From positions 1-24,595 of the forward strand of contig CAYOZL010000034.1 in the NCBI GenBank assembly GCA_964408435.1: a stretch of DNA of 24,595 nt. Reading direction: 5' to 3'. Source of the stretch: CAYOZL01 sp964408435. GTDB lineage: Bacteria > Bdellovibrionota_C > UBA2361 > SZUA-149 > CAYOZL01. The position numbers and the translations under genes were made by a program. The notes beneath the pieces are model-generated. The model did no database searches. It was not told the DNA's origin and worked only from the letters and a program-made list of their open reading frames with translations. Positions 14,790 to 22,753 of the stretch are shown here, piece after piece. How positions within the stretch are numbered: the first letter of the stretch is position 1; each line of letters begins with the position of its first letter.

Positions 14790-14871
14790 ATAGGAAAATT
14801 CTTCTAACAGTAGGTATCGCAATAACCTGTCATTTTGACAAAGTTGTAATTTCCAATTGGAGAATTAGAAG

Positions 14872-16134
14872 ATGACAGTTAACTTAAAAGGCCCTGGTTT
14901 CAAACAAACTAAGGGACACCAACAAGGAAAAAAATCTTTTCATGAAATTGGTTTCTTTACAGGACAACCAATTGGCGAATTCGCCTACGAAGAAGGAGAC
15001 GAACGCAACGATGACGGATTATCTCCAATGGAAAGATTACTAAAGCACATGTCTGAATCAGGTCACTTTGATGTTGTCGAACTTTCGACGTGGGACCTAG
15101 ACTTACGACGTGCAGACGACGATACAGGCGCTGAAGAATACGCCAGGGAACTTTACGCAATGGCAAACAAGTACGACCTTGGCATCGCTTCATTGGCTAC
15201 CCATTTACAAGGTCAATGCCTTGGTGACCGCGCAAGCTTGAAAACTATTCAATTTCAAGGTGGCGACATCATGGGGGCATACCAAAAATGGCTTGACGAA
15301 GACAACGTCCCACCAGAAGACGATCCTTACTTCGTTCCCGAAGAAGTAGCAGAGATGTCACGGAAGCTGGCAGTAAAAGATCTTATTGCTTCTGGACGTC
15401 TTGCCTTTTTCCTTGGCAATCTACAAAAACGGGAAGTTCCAGTTTCGAGCTTTGTTGGCTCGGCAGGAGCTTGGGATGACATCTTTGATTTTCCTCCTCG
15501 TCCAACAGTTTGTGGAGACAAGGGAAAAGGCAAATCAATTGAAATTGGCAACCGAGCCGATTTCGCTTTGAAGGTCATCATCAAACGCTTTACAGATGTT
15601 TGGGACTACTACAAGTCGCGTGGCATCAAGTTTGGCCTGGAATCACACCCAGGAGAAATCGCTGCTGGGGACATCACTTCAACTGAACGATTCCTACTTG
15701 CAACCGATGAAGCCGGATACAACGGCGTTGTTGGACTAAATTTTGATGCTAGTCACCTTGTGTGGCAAGACATCGACCCAATTGAGTTCATCAAGAAGTT
15801 TATCTCTTACATCTGGTCTGTTCACCATAAAGGCGTACAGATCCGAAGTAACCGACGTTCAGCTTCCGGTGTCAATGGTGGTTGGTCTGGCTTTGGTGAC
15901 GATCAGAGATATTGGGATTTCGTCTACGCTTCTTCCGACCGCGACTCTACGAATCCTGAGGAAATCGTCATCACTCTGAACCAACTTGGTTACAGCGGTG
16001 CACTGACTATCGAAGGAGAAGACACTGGCTTCGCTTTAAGAGATGCAATCCCAAAGGCTGCCGAAAGACTTGCTGAAATCGACCTTACTCCTTCTGAAGG
16101 ACTATTCGACAAAGCATTTGCGGCGACCTCTTAG
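14872..16134 (+). CDS. Sugar phosphate isomerase/epimerase-like TIM-barrel protein
   Basis: A 420-residue member of the xylose-isomerase-like TIM-barrel group (AP endonuclease 2 fold). Putative metal ligands sit in GLESHPGE, FDASHLVWQ and TIEGEDTG, the expected strand ends. IGFFTGQ at the start and WQDIDPIEF are typical of sugar-catabolic isomerase/epimerase homologues. It is longer than the usual 280-350 residues, with an acidic insert around 135-155 and a C-terminal extension. GGAG lies nine nt before ATG. Codon use is clearly unlike the neighbours: GAC, ATC, TTC, AAC and CGT/CGC/CGA are common where they use GAT, ATT, TTT, AAT and AGA. It stands alone between leftward EF-G and other single genes. 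Horizontal transfer is likely. The substrate is unknown. Confidence 0.83.
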   Translation: MTVNLKGPGFKQTKGHQQGKKSFHEIGFFTGQPIGEFAYEEGDERNDDGLSPMERLLKHMSESGHFDVVELSTWDLDLRRADDDTGAEEYARELYAMANKYDLGIASLATHLQGQCLGDRASLKTIQFQGGDIMGAYQKWLDEDNVPPEDDPYFVPEEVAEMSRKLAVKDLIASGRLAFFLGNLQKREVPVSSFVGSAGAWDDIFDFPPRPTVCGDKGKGKSIEIGNRADFALKVIIKRFTDVWDYYKSRGIKFGLESHPGEIAAGDITSTERFLLATDEAGYNGVVGLNFDASHLVWQDIDPIEFIKKFISYIWSVHHKGVQIRSNRRSASGVNGGWSGFGDDQRYWDFVYASSDRDSTNPEEIVITLNQLGYSGALTIEGEDTGFALRDAIPKAAERLAEIDLTPSEGLFDKAFAATS

Positions 16135-16152
16135 CTCTAAGAGTGCCCTTGA

Positions 16153-16198
16153 GCTCCGCACACGGTTTAAACACTGTGCGCGGAGCCCTTATAAATTT
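16153..16198 (+). terminator. Probable terminator of the isomerase-like gene
   Basis: GCTCCGCACA (16153-16162) pairs with TGTGC-gc-GGAGC (16175-16186), ten pairs with a 2-nt bulge, around a loop containing the palindrome GTTTAAAC. The tail is only modestly T-rich (ccttataaatttt). It starts 19 nt after the stop and is GC-rich like the gene. Confidence 0.6.
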
Positions 16199-16242
16199 TC
16201 ATAGCTCATTAAAAACTTAACACGAATAGATAAAAGCTAAAT

Positions 16243-16273
16243 GCCATTGAAGTATATTCATTACTTCAATGGC
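16243..16273. repeat. Perfect 12-bp inverted repeat
   Basis: GCCATTGAAGTA (16243-16254) and TACTTCAATGGC (16262-16273) are exact complements around a 7-nt loop. No T-tract adjoins it. It lies between the terminator of the transferred gene and the start at 16332, and could be a second terminator-like structure, a protein site or a junction remnant. Confidence 0.7.
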
Positions 16274-16331
16274 GAAAGCCTCAATGTTTTTCCTCGTTTT
16301 AATCTCTTAGCTAAACCCACAGAGTAAAATT

Positions 16332-17129
16332 ATGCATGAGAAAATCTTACGCCATCATCTATGGGCCATAATTATTGGTCTTTCTTCTACAGTCTTAACT
16401 CTACTTTGCCTCGTATCTATCTGGCATTACTCTTTAGTAAATTCAGACACAGTAAATTTCAAAGAGACAGCGACAGAAGTAGTTGAATCAGAAATAAGAC
16501 CAAAAGAATTCACTCTTGATTTCTTTGATAAAGCAGAAGATGTACTTGGAGATGATTACTCCTATGCAATTTCATATGCAAGAAAAAAAGTCCAGATAGG
16601 AATTAATGATTACAAAAATGGTTTTATAGAGAAAGAAAGGAAACGTTATGTAGAGGACTACAAACGAAACAAACAAGAAGCTAAGATCATTGAAGTTGAG
16701 ATCAATGAAACTACAAAAGTTGAAACTCGAACCTACAACACAAGTTACGACATTCCAGAAGAGATATCTTACGACTCCTGCAACTTTAATGATCAAGAAA
16801 GAAAGCTCGTTGAAGAATGCAAAGAAATAATTACGAAAGTTCTTGGCAAAGAAAATGAGATTGTTCTAACTTTTGAAAAAATTAAAATTGCTAAGATGCA
16901 ACATGATTTGCGTTACAAGGTAGACGATAGAATATTCATAAGATTTGGAACAATCAAGCCTAAAGACAGGAATAACGAAGCTGTAGTTCTTCTTTCTGAC
17001 CAACTCTTTATCACTTCACCTTTTTACGACAGAAAAAAGCAAAAAATGATTATTTGTTGGGTTATTCTTGAAGAATATTACCACGCACTTGACCCGATAC
17101 TTAAGTATTCTAGCTATAGATTTAAATAG
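16332..17129 (+). CDS. Membrane-anchored hypothetical protein with degenerate zincin-like motif
   Basis: I do not recognise this 265-residue protein. One N-terminal transmembrane helix (about 10-33) follows a short basic head (MHEKILRHH), so the rest is probably periplasmic. A highly charged, likely helical stretch (about 75-130) leads to a globular part. Near the C-terminus VILEEYYHALD (244-254) has the shape of a zinc-peptidase helix, but the first His of HExxH is Glu (E247-E-Y-Y-H251), and the protein ends 14 residues later, before any third ligand could be expected. It may be a truncated or inactive zincin relative. The Shine-Dalgarno site is weak. The hydrolase gene downstream is convergent, 31 nt away. 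Confidence 0.55.
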   Translation: MHEKILRHHLWAIIIGLSSTVLTLLCLVSIWHYSLVNSDTVNFKETATEVVESEIRPKEFTLDFFDKAEDVLGDDYSYAISYARKKVQIGINDYKNGFIEKERKRYVEDYKRNKQEAKIIEVEINETTKVETRTYNTSYDIPEEISYDSCNFNDQERKLVEECKEIITKVLGKENEIVLTFEKIKIAKMQHDLRYKVDDRIFIRFGTIKPKDRNNEAVVLLSDQLFITSPFYDRKKQKMIICWVILEEYYHALDPILKYSSYRFK

Positions 17130-17160
17130 GTGTTTTTAGAAATGTATTTTTAAGCTTTCG

Positions 17161-18201
17161 CTATCTTCTCTTACTAGGCTTAACCACTGCTCCAAGTCTT
17201 ACCTCATCTCTTTTCGACCTAAACTCAGTTTTAGATGCTTTTTCAATGCTCTTTAATAGCTCTCTACTAACCTGCATTTCAGCTTTTGGACTATATGGTA
17301 ATTGAACATAGATCTCTCTAGAGAATGATACTGAGTTATTGTGTGCATTAATAGAGCTTTCCATTTTAGTGCTAGGAGCAACAATTAACTCTATAATTTT
17401 TTCATATTCTTTATTTGAATATTCACTTTTATTCATTGAACTTATTACTGCTTGTGCTCTTTCACTTAAATTTAAATTGCTTATACTTTTTAAGAAAAAT
17501 TTTGCATTATCACCAAGATAATTTTGAATTGAATGAGCATGTCTAGTCATTGGCAATTTAACTACCCTGGCTGGTTTTAACTTACCTTCACCATTAGAGA
17601 GAGACTTAACTCTTTCTCTAATAGCCACTGGCAATCCCATCGCAGCTACTCCATCATTAACATACCGATGCTCTACTGCATTTATCTCCTCAGGCCAAAG
17701 TCTATTAGGAGTTCCAAAAGAGGTTATATTTATTCTTGATGCAAACTGCTTCCACTCACTTTGATTCATAGCCGATTCCATTTCGGATAAAACATCTTCA
17801 GCTATTAAATTCCCTTGGCTATATAATAAAAGATCTATTGGCCTATTATCTTTCATCCGAGAGATAAGACTACGAACCAAATTAGTTGCAACTGATTTTT
17901 CAAATTCAATTCCTTTTCCACTATGCAAAACAGAAACAATACAATTTCTTATATCCTTTAAAACACCTTCGGTATTATTCGGTATAACTTCAACTTCCCT
18001 TCCAGAAATATTTGCTTTTAATTGAGCCATATTATGAATACTGTTTGGCGTCATATTCATTCCGCCCAAAGAAATAACTGGATATGGGGAATAATTATTG
18101 GGAGCTTCTATACCTTCTTCTGGCTTCACTCTATAGGGCTGATTGATATCTAAGTCGTGATCTGGATAACTTGGACTCTGTTGTAATACTAACTGCGGCA
18201 T
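17161..18201 (-). CDS. Predicted alpha/beta-hydrolase (lipase-like) with LxSxG elbow
   Basis: A 346-residue protein with the outline of an alpha/beta hydrolase: an early strand and oxyanion-type loop VISLGGMNM (42-50), a nucleophile elbow DLLLYSQGNLIAED with S128, a following strand INITSFGTPNRLW, a possible acid in YVNDGV (D183) and histidines in TRHAHS (H221/H223). The elbow reads L-Y-S-Q-G, not GxSxG. No signal peptide is present, so it is predicted to be cytosolic. The 35-residue N-terminus is proline-rich and the C-terminal 100 residues carry no recognised domain. It is transcribed alone, facing the 16332 gene. Esterase or lipase activity is plausible but unproven. Confidence 0.6.
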   Translation of the reverse strand: MPQLVLQQSPSYPDHDLDINQPYRVKPEEGIEAPNNYSPYPVISLGGMNMTPNSIHNMAQLKANISGREVEVIPNNTEGVLKDIRNCIVSVLHSGKGIEFEKSVATNLVRSLISRMKDNRPIDLLLYSQGNLIAEDVLSEMESAMNQSEWKQFASRINITSFGTPNRLWPEEINAVEHRYVNDGVAAMGLPVAIRERVKSLSNGEGKLKPARVVKLPMTRHAHSIQNYLGDNAKFFLKSISNLNLSERAQAVISSMNKSEYSNKEYEKIIELIVAPSTKMESSINAHNNSVSFSREIYVQLPYSPKAEMQVSRELLKSIEKASKTEFRSKRDEVRLGAVVKPSKRR

Positions 18202-18269
18202 ACTTAAGTTATTAGCAAAGAAGACAAATATGTGATTTCACTAATTTATTTACTAAAAAGAGGAAGTCA

Positions 18270-19214
18270 TTAACAAGAAAGTTTAACAACATTCCTTTCT
18301 TTACCGTCTTTAAAAGCTCTTAAATTTAAAATTACATCCTTCAAAAGCCTAGTTCTTGCTTGAACTGAAGTCCAAGCGATATGTGGAGTAATAAAAGATG
18401 AGCTATTAAAAAGCGGGTTATCTGCTACTGGTGGCTCAACTGCTAAAACATCTAAATATGCAGCAGCTATTTGGTTTTGATCTAAAGCATTAGCTAAATC
18501 TTGCTCGTTTACCAATGGTCCTCTACCAGTATTAATAAGTATTGAATCTTTCTTCATTAAAGATAAGGTATCTTTATTAATAATCTCTTTAGTATTTTCA
18601 TTTAAAGGACAATGTAGTGTAACAATATCTGCCCTCTTTAAACATTCTTCGAAACTAGGCCTTGATTCCTCATAACTTCTATTAGGTAAAGCTGGAATCA
18701 ATATTTCCATTTCAAAAGCTTTTGCAATTTGTTGAACTTTTTTCCCTATTCCTCCTAGGCCTACAATACAAATTTTAATTGCAGAAAGCTCTTGGTGATT
18801 AGCTAGTGGCAATGAGAATTTTTTAGAGCTAGACCAAGTTTTTGATAACTCTCGATACTCATCTAAACGAGTATAGTGATATGTGATATAAGCGAATACT
18901 AATTGAGCTACCGATAAACTTGAGTAGGCAGGCACATTAGTAACAACTATGCCTTTTTTATCACAAGCTTCTAAATCTACATTATTAACTCCTGTTGCAG
19001 AGACTCCAACGTATTTTATATTAGGCGCTTTATCTAAAAATTCACTATCTATCAGGTATTTATTAACTATTACAGCATTTGCATCTTTTGAACGTTCAAA
19101 ACCTTCTTCTCTTTTTGAACTAGAATAGGAAGTAAATTCTCCTAATTCATTAATTGCATTCCAGCTTAAGCCATCAAAGCTTATTGCTTCAACATCTAAG
19201 GCTACTATTTTCAC
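18270..19214 (-). CDS. D-2-hydroxyacid dehydrogenase family protein
   Basis: A 314-residue NAD-dependent D-isomer-specific 2-hydroxyacid dehydrogenase. The Rossmann motif is VGLGGIGKKV (151-160). The catalytic set is R231 (NTGRGPLV), E260 (VLAVEPP) and H278 (TPHIAW), and the substrate-domain motif SATGVNNVDLEAC is at 72-84. The length is normal for glycerate/hydroxypyruvate or lactate-type enzymes. Because the window contains a glucosylglycerate locus, a glycerate/hydroxypyruvate reductase role is attractive, but the genes are about 8 kb apart. Its ATG overlaps the stop of the upstream membrane-protein gene by four bases (ATGA), so it is the last gene of the leftward group. Confidence 0.9.
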   Translation of the reverse strand: MKIVALDVEAISFDGLSWNAINELGEFTSYSSSKREEGFERSKDANAVIVNKYLIDSEFLDKAPNIKYVGVSATGVNNVDLEACDKKGIVVTNVPAYSSLSVAQLVFAYITYHYTRLDEYRELSKTWSSSKKFSLPLANHQELSAIKICIVGLGGIGKKVQQIAKAFEMEILIPALPNRSYEESRPSFEECLKRADIVTLHCPLNENTKEIINKDTLSLMKKDSILINTGRGPLVNEQDLANALDQNQIAAAYLDVLAVEPPVADNPLFNSSSFITPHIAWTSVQARTRLLKDVILNLRAFKDGKERNVVKLSC

Positions 19215-19978
19215 TCTTTTTTAAGTTCCTTCTTAAGTTGAAAAGCAACACACAAGAAAACTATCTCAATTAGGATAAAGAAATAAAATAGCTTTTTAAG
19301 CACTGAGCTTACTGTAGTCCAAGTTTCTTTACCGGGTTCTATAATATGAAACATCTCAACATATATTATCTCACTAGCAATATCTCCTGAATCTGTTCTA
19401 CTAGTACTAGACTCAGCTAATCTCTCAGAAGCCCCTTTAGGAAAATAATTTACTAAATATCCTGATATTCTGACTTGGTCTCCAGGCTTTACTCTATTAA
19501 TTTTTTTTATGAGATAATCTCTATCAGTTACTAAATGATTATTTGAAATCTTATTCCCATCAAAATTCTTTTGATACTTTTTATATTCTCCAAACTCATA
19601 GAAACAAGTAGAAGCTTTATTCCAGAATTTTATTTTTCTAAAAGCAGAACTTTTTAAATTATCTCCCCACGTAAGGCATAAATCTTTTAAATCGATGCTT
19701 CTGTTATTTCTATAGCCGTCTAGCATATTTGAAATATCACTATGCGAGACAACAAGACCATTAATGCTATACTCAGAAAGAGGTTGAGCTACGTATTCTT
19801 TTTCATCAAATCTAAATTGAAAGTTCTCTATCGAAACTTCTTCTTGCTCAGGCTCTTCATATAAAGACTCATGAATATCTCTTACAAAAGGCATTCCTTT
19901 TGTTTTGTAACTAGCATAAAGCCAAGCTACCCCAAGTAAGACTATTAAATAAATTAAATATTTTGATATATCTTTCAT
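19211..19978 (-). CDS. Two-TM protein of unknown function (paralogue A)
   Basis: A 255-residue protein with an N-terminal (about 7-24) and a C-terminal (about 226-248) transmembrane helix and a central domain of about 190 residues, presumably periplasmic. That domain belongs to a family I have seen only as hypothetical, marked by DLCLTWGDNL, ISNNHLVTD, GDQVRISGYLVNY and RTDSGD. It shares this series with the 20090-20896 product, so the two genes arose by duplication. The GDQ..SG..V pattern suggests a small beta-barrel (OB-like), which is inference. The ATGA overlap couples it to the dehydrogenase. Confidence 0.65.
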   Translation of the reverse strand: MKDISKYLIYLIVLLGVAWLYASYKTKGMPFVRDIHESLYEEPEQEEVSIENFQFRFDEKEYVAQPLSEYSINGLVVSHSDISNMLDGYRNNRSIDLKDLCLTWGDNLKSSAFRKIKFWNKASTCFYEFGEYKKYQKNFDGNKISNNHLVTDRDYLIKKINRVKPGDQVRISGYLVNYFPKGASERLAESSTSRTDSGDIASEIIYVEMFHIIEPGKETWTTVSSVLKKLFYFFILIEIVFLCVAFQLKKELKKE

Positions 19979-20089
19979 GATATAATTTTCTTCTTCTAGA
20001 TTTTTATCTTATAGATTCTATAATCGTATTGTTGTATTTTTTTACATTATTTCTCTATTCTTAGCTACGAAAATTAACGTCAGCTATGA

Positions 20090-20896
20090 CTACTTATTAT
20101 CTTCTGATTTATTCTCAACAGGTATCATTCTGTATTCAATCTGAGGTATGATTATGAAAGAAAGCACTTTAGTAACAAGCGCTAAGTAAAATAAGCTACT
20201 AAATAAATAGTTAAGCTTAGACCAAAGCTTATTACTAACTTTAACAATTTCAAATTTTTCTACAAAGACAACTTCACAAGCACCATTACCAGTATCTGTT
20301 CTTACAGTGCTAGTCTTTCTGAGCCTCTCTGAATATCCTCTTGGGAAATAATCTACTAACATCCCAGATAATTTAATTTGATCTCCCACTTTTACAGACT
20401 TAATTTTTTTTCTTACAGATTTTTTATCTGAAAGCAGATGGTTATTTGATAACTGATGAGAGTTAAATTTTTTTACTACATTGGGGTCTGAGTATCTATA
20501 AAAGCAGGTCCAAGGCGCACTCCAAAATTCTAGCTTTCTAAAAGCATTATTTTTAAGATTATCTCCCCAAATCACACAAAGATCTTTAAAATCAACCGAC
20601 TTACTATCGTGATAAGCATCTGCAATACTACTAATATTATTATGAGTAACAATCATTCCACTTAGTTCATAATCAAACTTTGGTTGTATTAGATACTCCT
20701 TATCAAAATATTCGAATAAAAAACTACGTCTGCTAGTTTCTGTTTGGACAGGCTCAACATACATCCTGCTACTTATTTCACTTAACTTGGGAAAGGCTTT
20801 AATTTTATATTTTGAAAACTGCCAACAAATAAAAAAGAATAAAAGCAATAAACTAATTGCTCTTGAAATTTTTTTAAAGTTTAAAGTTTTTGCCAT
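20090..20896 (-). CDS. Two-TM protein of unknown function (paralogue B)
   Basis: A 268-residue paralogue of the downstream gene, with the same layout: transmembrane helices near 11-28 and 232-254 around a soluble domain. Shared landmarks are DLCVIWGDNL, WTCFYRY, LSNNHLLSD, GDQIKLSGMLVDYFPRG and RTDTGNGACE. Here the last motif keeps NGACE, which paralogue A has lost (SGDIASE), so B looks closer to the family form. Its ATG lies inside the last codons of menC (16-bp overlap), pointing to translational coupling. Function unknown. Confidence 0.65.
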   Translation of the reverse strand: MAKTLNFKKISRAISLLLLFFFICWQFSKYKIKAFPKLSEISSRMYVEPVQTETSRRSFLFEYFDKEYLIQPKFDYELSGMIVTHNNISSIADAYHDSKSVDFKDLCVIWGDNLKNNAFRKLEFWSAPWTCFYRYSDPNVVKKFNSHQLSNNHLLSDKKSVRKKIKSVKVGDQIKLSGMLVDYFPRGYSERLRKTSTVRTDTGNGACEVVFVEKFEIVKVSNKLWSKLNYLFSSLFYLALVTKVLSFIIIPQIEYRMIPVENKSEDNK

Positions 20897-21849
20897 AAAG
20901 ACTCTAAGCTAAGATTACTGTTATTTACTAAAGACTGTTCCACTACTGGCTTAGGCTGCACTAAACTCATAGACTTATCTACAAAAAAATCTGCCACTCC
21001 ATAACCTAGAGAAAAATTATTTTTGTTATCGCTAAAAGCCATCTTAAGACCAAAGCTCTCTCCAAAAGTAGACTCTAGAGCAGAAGAATAAACTATTTTC
21101 ATATCGCTTTTCTCTCTCCACTCCAGAAACTCTTGATAGCTCCCTAGCCTTAAAGGCTTAACTACAACATAACCATCCCAATCTTCTACTTTGCTTAAGT
21201 CTTCAAATCTAGAAACTGACTCATCTAATGCGATTTTAGTTTTAAACTCTTTTGACAAACTCAGCATTTCATTAAATTTATTAATAGCTAAAGGTTGTTC
21301 AATAAACTCAATAGCCCTTCCTTCGCAAAACTCTAACCACTTTTTTGCTTTATTAAGACTCAAACCAGCATTAGCATCTAATCTAATTTTTATATCTTTA
21401 TAATTTAATAATTGCTCTAGAACCTCTTTCTCATTTTCATAAATTCCAATTTTCCATTTAAAGCTTCTAAAACCTAGAGAATAGTATTCTTTAATTTTCA
21501 GGACTGCTAAATCGCCAGCTGGCAACAATTTAGTTAATTGCATATTTGGTCTAACAAAATTTAAATCTTTAGAAATAAAAACAGATTCAATTGCAGACAT
21601 AGTAGAATAATGGGTAGAATAATAAGGAAGATTTCCTATAATATTTTTATCAATTTGCTTTGGTAATGACTTTAAAAATCCTAAACTTTGCTCTAAAGTT
21701 TCAGTACCAAAATAATCCATAATTAGAGCTTCTGCAAAATCATCCCCTATGCGTATTACAACACCAAGTCTTTCAGAGATTACTCCTCTAGACATTTTGA
21801 TCGGGGTTTTAAGTTTTCTTTTATAAGGTTTAAAAGAAAGTTCTAGCAT
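20881..21849 (-). CDS. menC: o-Succinylbenzoate synthase-like enolase-superfamily enzyme (MenC)
   Basis: A 322-residue enolase-superfamily enzyme. The catalytic lysine motif is FKWKIG (K131, K133), the metal ligands are D158 (RLDAN), E184 (FIEQPL) and D209 (ALDES), and the second catalytic lysine is K231 (VVVKPLRLG). FKWKIG and ALDESV resemble cyanobacterial-type OSBS more than E. coli MenC. OSBS dehydrates SHCHC to o-succinylbenzoate in menaquinone synthesis. No other men gene is in the window, and related superfamily members are dipeptide epimerases or N-succinylamino acid racemases, so specificity is probable rather than proven. ATG follows directly on the scramblase-like stop (zero gap), and the 3' end overlaps paralogue B. 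Confidence 0.82.
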   Translation of the reverse strand: MLELSFKPYKRKLKTPIKMSRGVISERLGVVIRIGDDFAEALIMDYFGTETLEQSLGFLKSLPKQIDKNIIGNLPYYSTHYSTMSAIESVFISKDLNFVRPNMQLTKLLPAGDLAVLKIKEYYSLGFRSFKWKIGIYENEKEVLEQLLNYKDIKIRLDANAGLSLNKAKKWLEFCEGRAIEFIEQPLAINKFNEMLSLSKEFKTKIALDESVSRFEDLSKVEDWDGYVVVKPLRLGSYQEFLEWREKSDMKIVYSSALESTFGESFGLKMAFSDNKNNFSLGYGVADFFVDKSMSLVQPKPVVEQSLVNNSNLSLESLWQKL

Positions 21850-22458
21850 TTATGCTTTTTTCTCAAAGTAAATTAGGTCTACATAAACGCCTGCTGCAAG
21901 TAGTAAGTTCTTTGCTTGCAAAGACAAATTAGGATCAAGAAATTCTATTTCAAAATTATCAGAATCTGTAAAAATCTCTTTTACTGCCCCACTCCAAACT
22001 TTTCTAATTTCAGCAACTTTCTTGCCATTTCTCTTAACTGGAAAAGTCCAAATTCTCCAAAAAGGAGAAGAAACACTATAGCTCTCACCACTAGGCAAAC
22101 TAAGACTGAATTTTTTATTTACAAGTGCAAATTTCTTTTTTATTTGCCCTATCTGTTCTCCCGCCTCATTAGTTAGATTTAACTCTCTAAAATAAAAACG
22201 AAAAGGATTAGTCACCTTACCAACTTGCTCCCTGTCTGAATTAAAAAGTTTAAGCTCAAAAGTACGCCAATGCCCTAAAAAATTTCTCATAAGAAAATCA
22301 AAAGCACCTTTACCCTGCTCAGAAACAAATCCAATTTGCTTCCCATCCCCAGCTTGAACCTCATACTTATTACGACTCTCAACCCCAAGTAATTCAGCCA
22401 TTTCTTTACGCTGAAATATCTTAATCAAACTCTCATTCTTTAAAGCATCTATAAGCAT
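21850..22458 (-). CDS. Scramblase/LURP-one-related family protein
   Basis: A 202-residue protein matching the phospholipid scramblase-like fold (12-stranded barrel round a C-terminal helix). Landmarks are NKYEV near 30, FLMRNFLGHWRTFELKLF, PFRFYFRELNL, SPFWRIWTF, VRKVWSG-type (here IRKVWSGAVKEIFTDSDN) and a hydrophobic C-terminal helix (LLLAAGVYVDLIYF). Bacterial members are poorly characterised and have no proven scrambling activity; the C-terminal helix may be buried in the barrel. It is the first gene of the leftward group and its TAA abuts the menC ATG. It has no Shine-Dalgarno site. A REP-like repeat lies just upstream. Confidence 0.8.
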   Translation of the reverse strand: MLIDALKNESLIKIFQRKEMAELLGVESRNKYEVQAGDGKQIGFVSEQGKGAFDFLMRNFLGHWRTFELKLFNSDREQVGKVTNPFRFYFRELNLTNEAGEQIGQIKKKFALVNKKFSLSLPSGESYSVSSPFWRIWTFPVKRNGKKVAEIRKVWSGAVKEIFTDSDNFEIEFLDPNLSLQAKNLLLAAGVYVDLIYFEKKA

Positions 22459-22486
22459 TTGATTTTATTAACACGTTTAGTGAAGA

Positions 22487-22603
22487 TTCTAAAAGCGCAC
22501 ATTCTAGAACCGTCACAGAACAGGGGTATTGGGGACGGTTCTAAAAGTAGGTGCTCTAGAACCGTCCCAGAAATAGGGTTTTGGGGACGGTTCTAGAATG
22601 TGT
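22487..22603. repeat. Tandem REP/BIME-like palindromic repeat
   Basis: Two 52-bp direct units (22487-22538 and 22539-22590) share about three quarters of positions and both end in GGGGACGG. Each forms a hairpin: TAGAACCGTC/GACGGTTCTA (22505-22514, 22534-22543) and TCTAGAACCGTCCC/GGGACGGTTCTAGA (22555-22568, 22584-22597). The outermost arms (22498-22514 and 22587-22603) also match over 17 bp. A degenerate piece, TCTAGGAAACCGTC, recurs at 22714-22727. It sits between divergent genes. Confidence 0.85.
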
Positions 22604-22740
22604 TGCTATAAAAATGGCCGTGTTACCAACGTCCTAATCAAGTGTAATTACCTCCGTCCTAAGTGCGGAGCTTAAAAACTAGGATTTTAGACAATATTTT
22701 AGAAAATGTAGTGTCTAGGAAACCGTCGTTATTACTGTTA

Positions 22741-22746
22741 TACAAT
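22741..22746 (+). promoter_or_regulatory. Possible -10 box seven nt before the metH ATG
   Basis: TACAAT is followed by AGGGATA and then ATG. It would give a transcript starting at about the start codon. The GGG three nt before ATG is too close for a good Shine-Dalgarno site. No -35 match is seen, so this is tentative. Confidence 0.3.
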
Positions 22747-22753
22747 AGGGATA

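Larger units (their letters stand above)
14345..14871. other. Intergenic region with tandem repeats and hairpins, no gene seen
   Basis: Between the divergent EF-G and isomerase-like genes. From left to right it holds the EF-G -10 box (14356-14361), competing short inverted repeats (CCTAAAAT/ATTTTAGG and ATTTAGAC/GTCTAAAT, 14432-14470), three 12-bp tandem units (14470-14505), a long imperfect hairpin (14617-14659), and the compound hairpin at 14744-14789. TCCAATTGGA (14852-14861) is a 10-bp palindrome at the ribosome-binding site of the next gene. TTGACA at 14835-14840 has no matching -10. Confidence 0.5.

Noticed and set aside
14835..14863. Promoter from TTGACA before the isomerase-like gene
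   Set aside because: No -10-like hexamer occurs 16-19 bp downstream; the positions read TGGAGA or similar.
22487..22603. Small CRISPR array
   Set aside because: The units are palindromic, directly adjacent and only two, with no unique spacers and no cas genes nearby.
22604..22753. SAM or cobalamin riboswitch before metH
   Set aside because: I found only a short CTCCG/CGGAG stem and none of the conserved core elements of either class.
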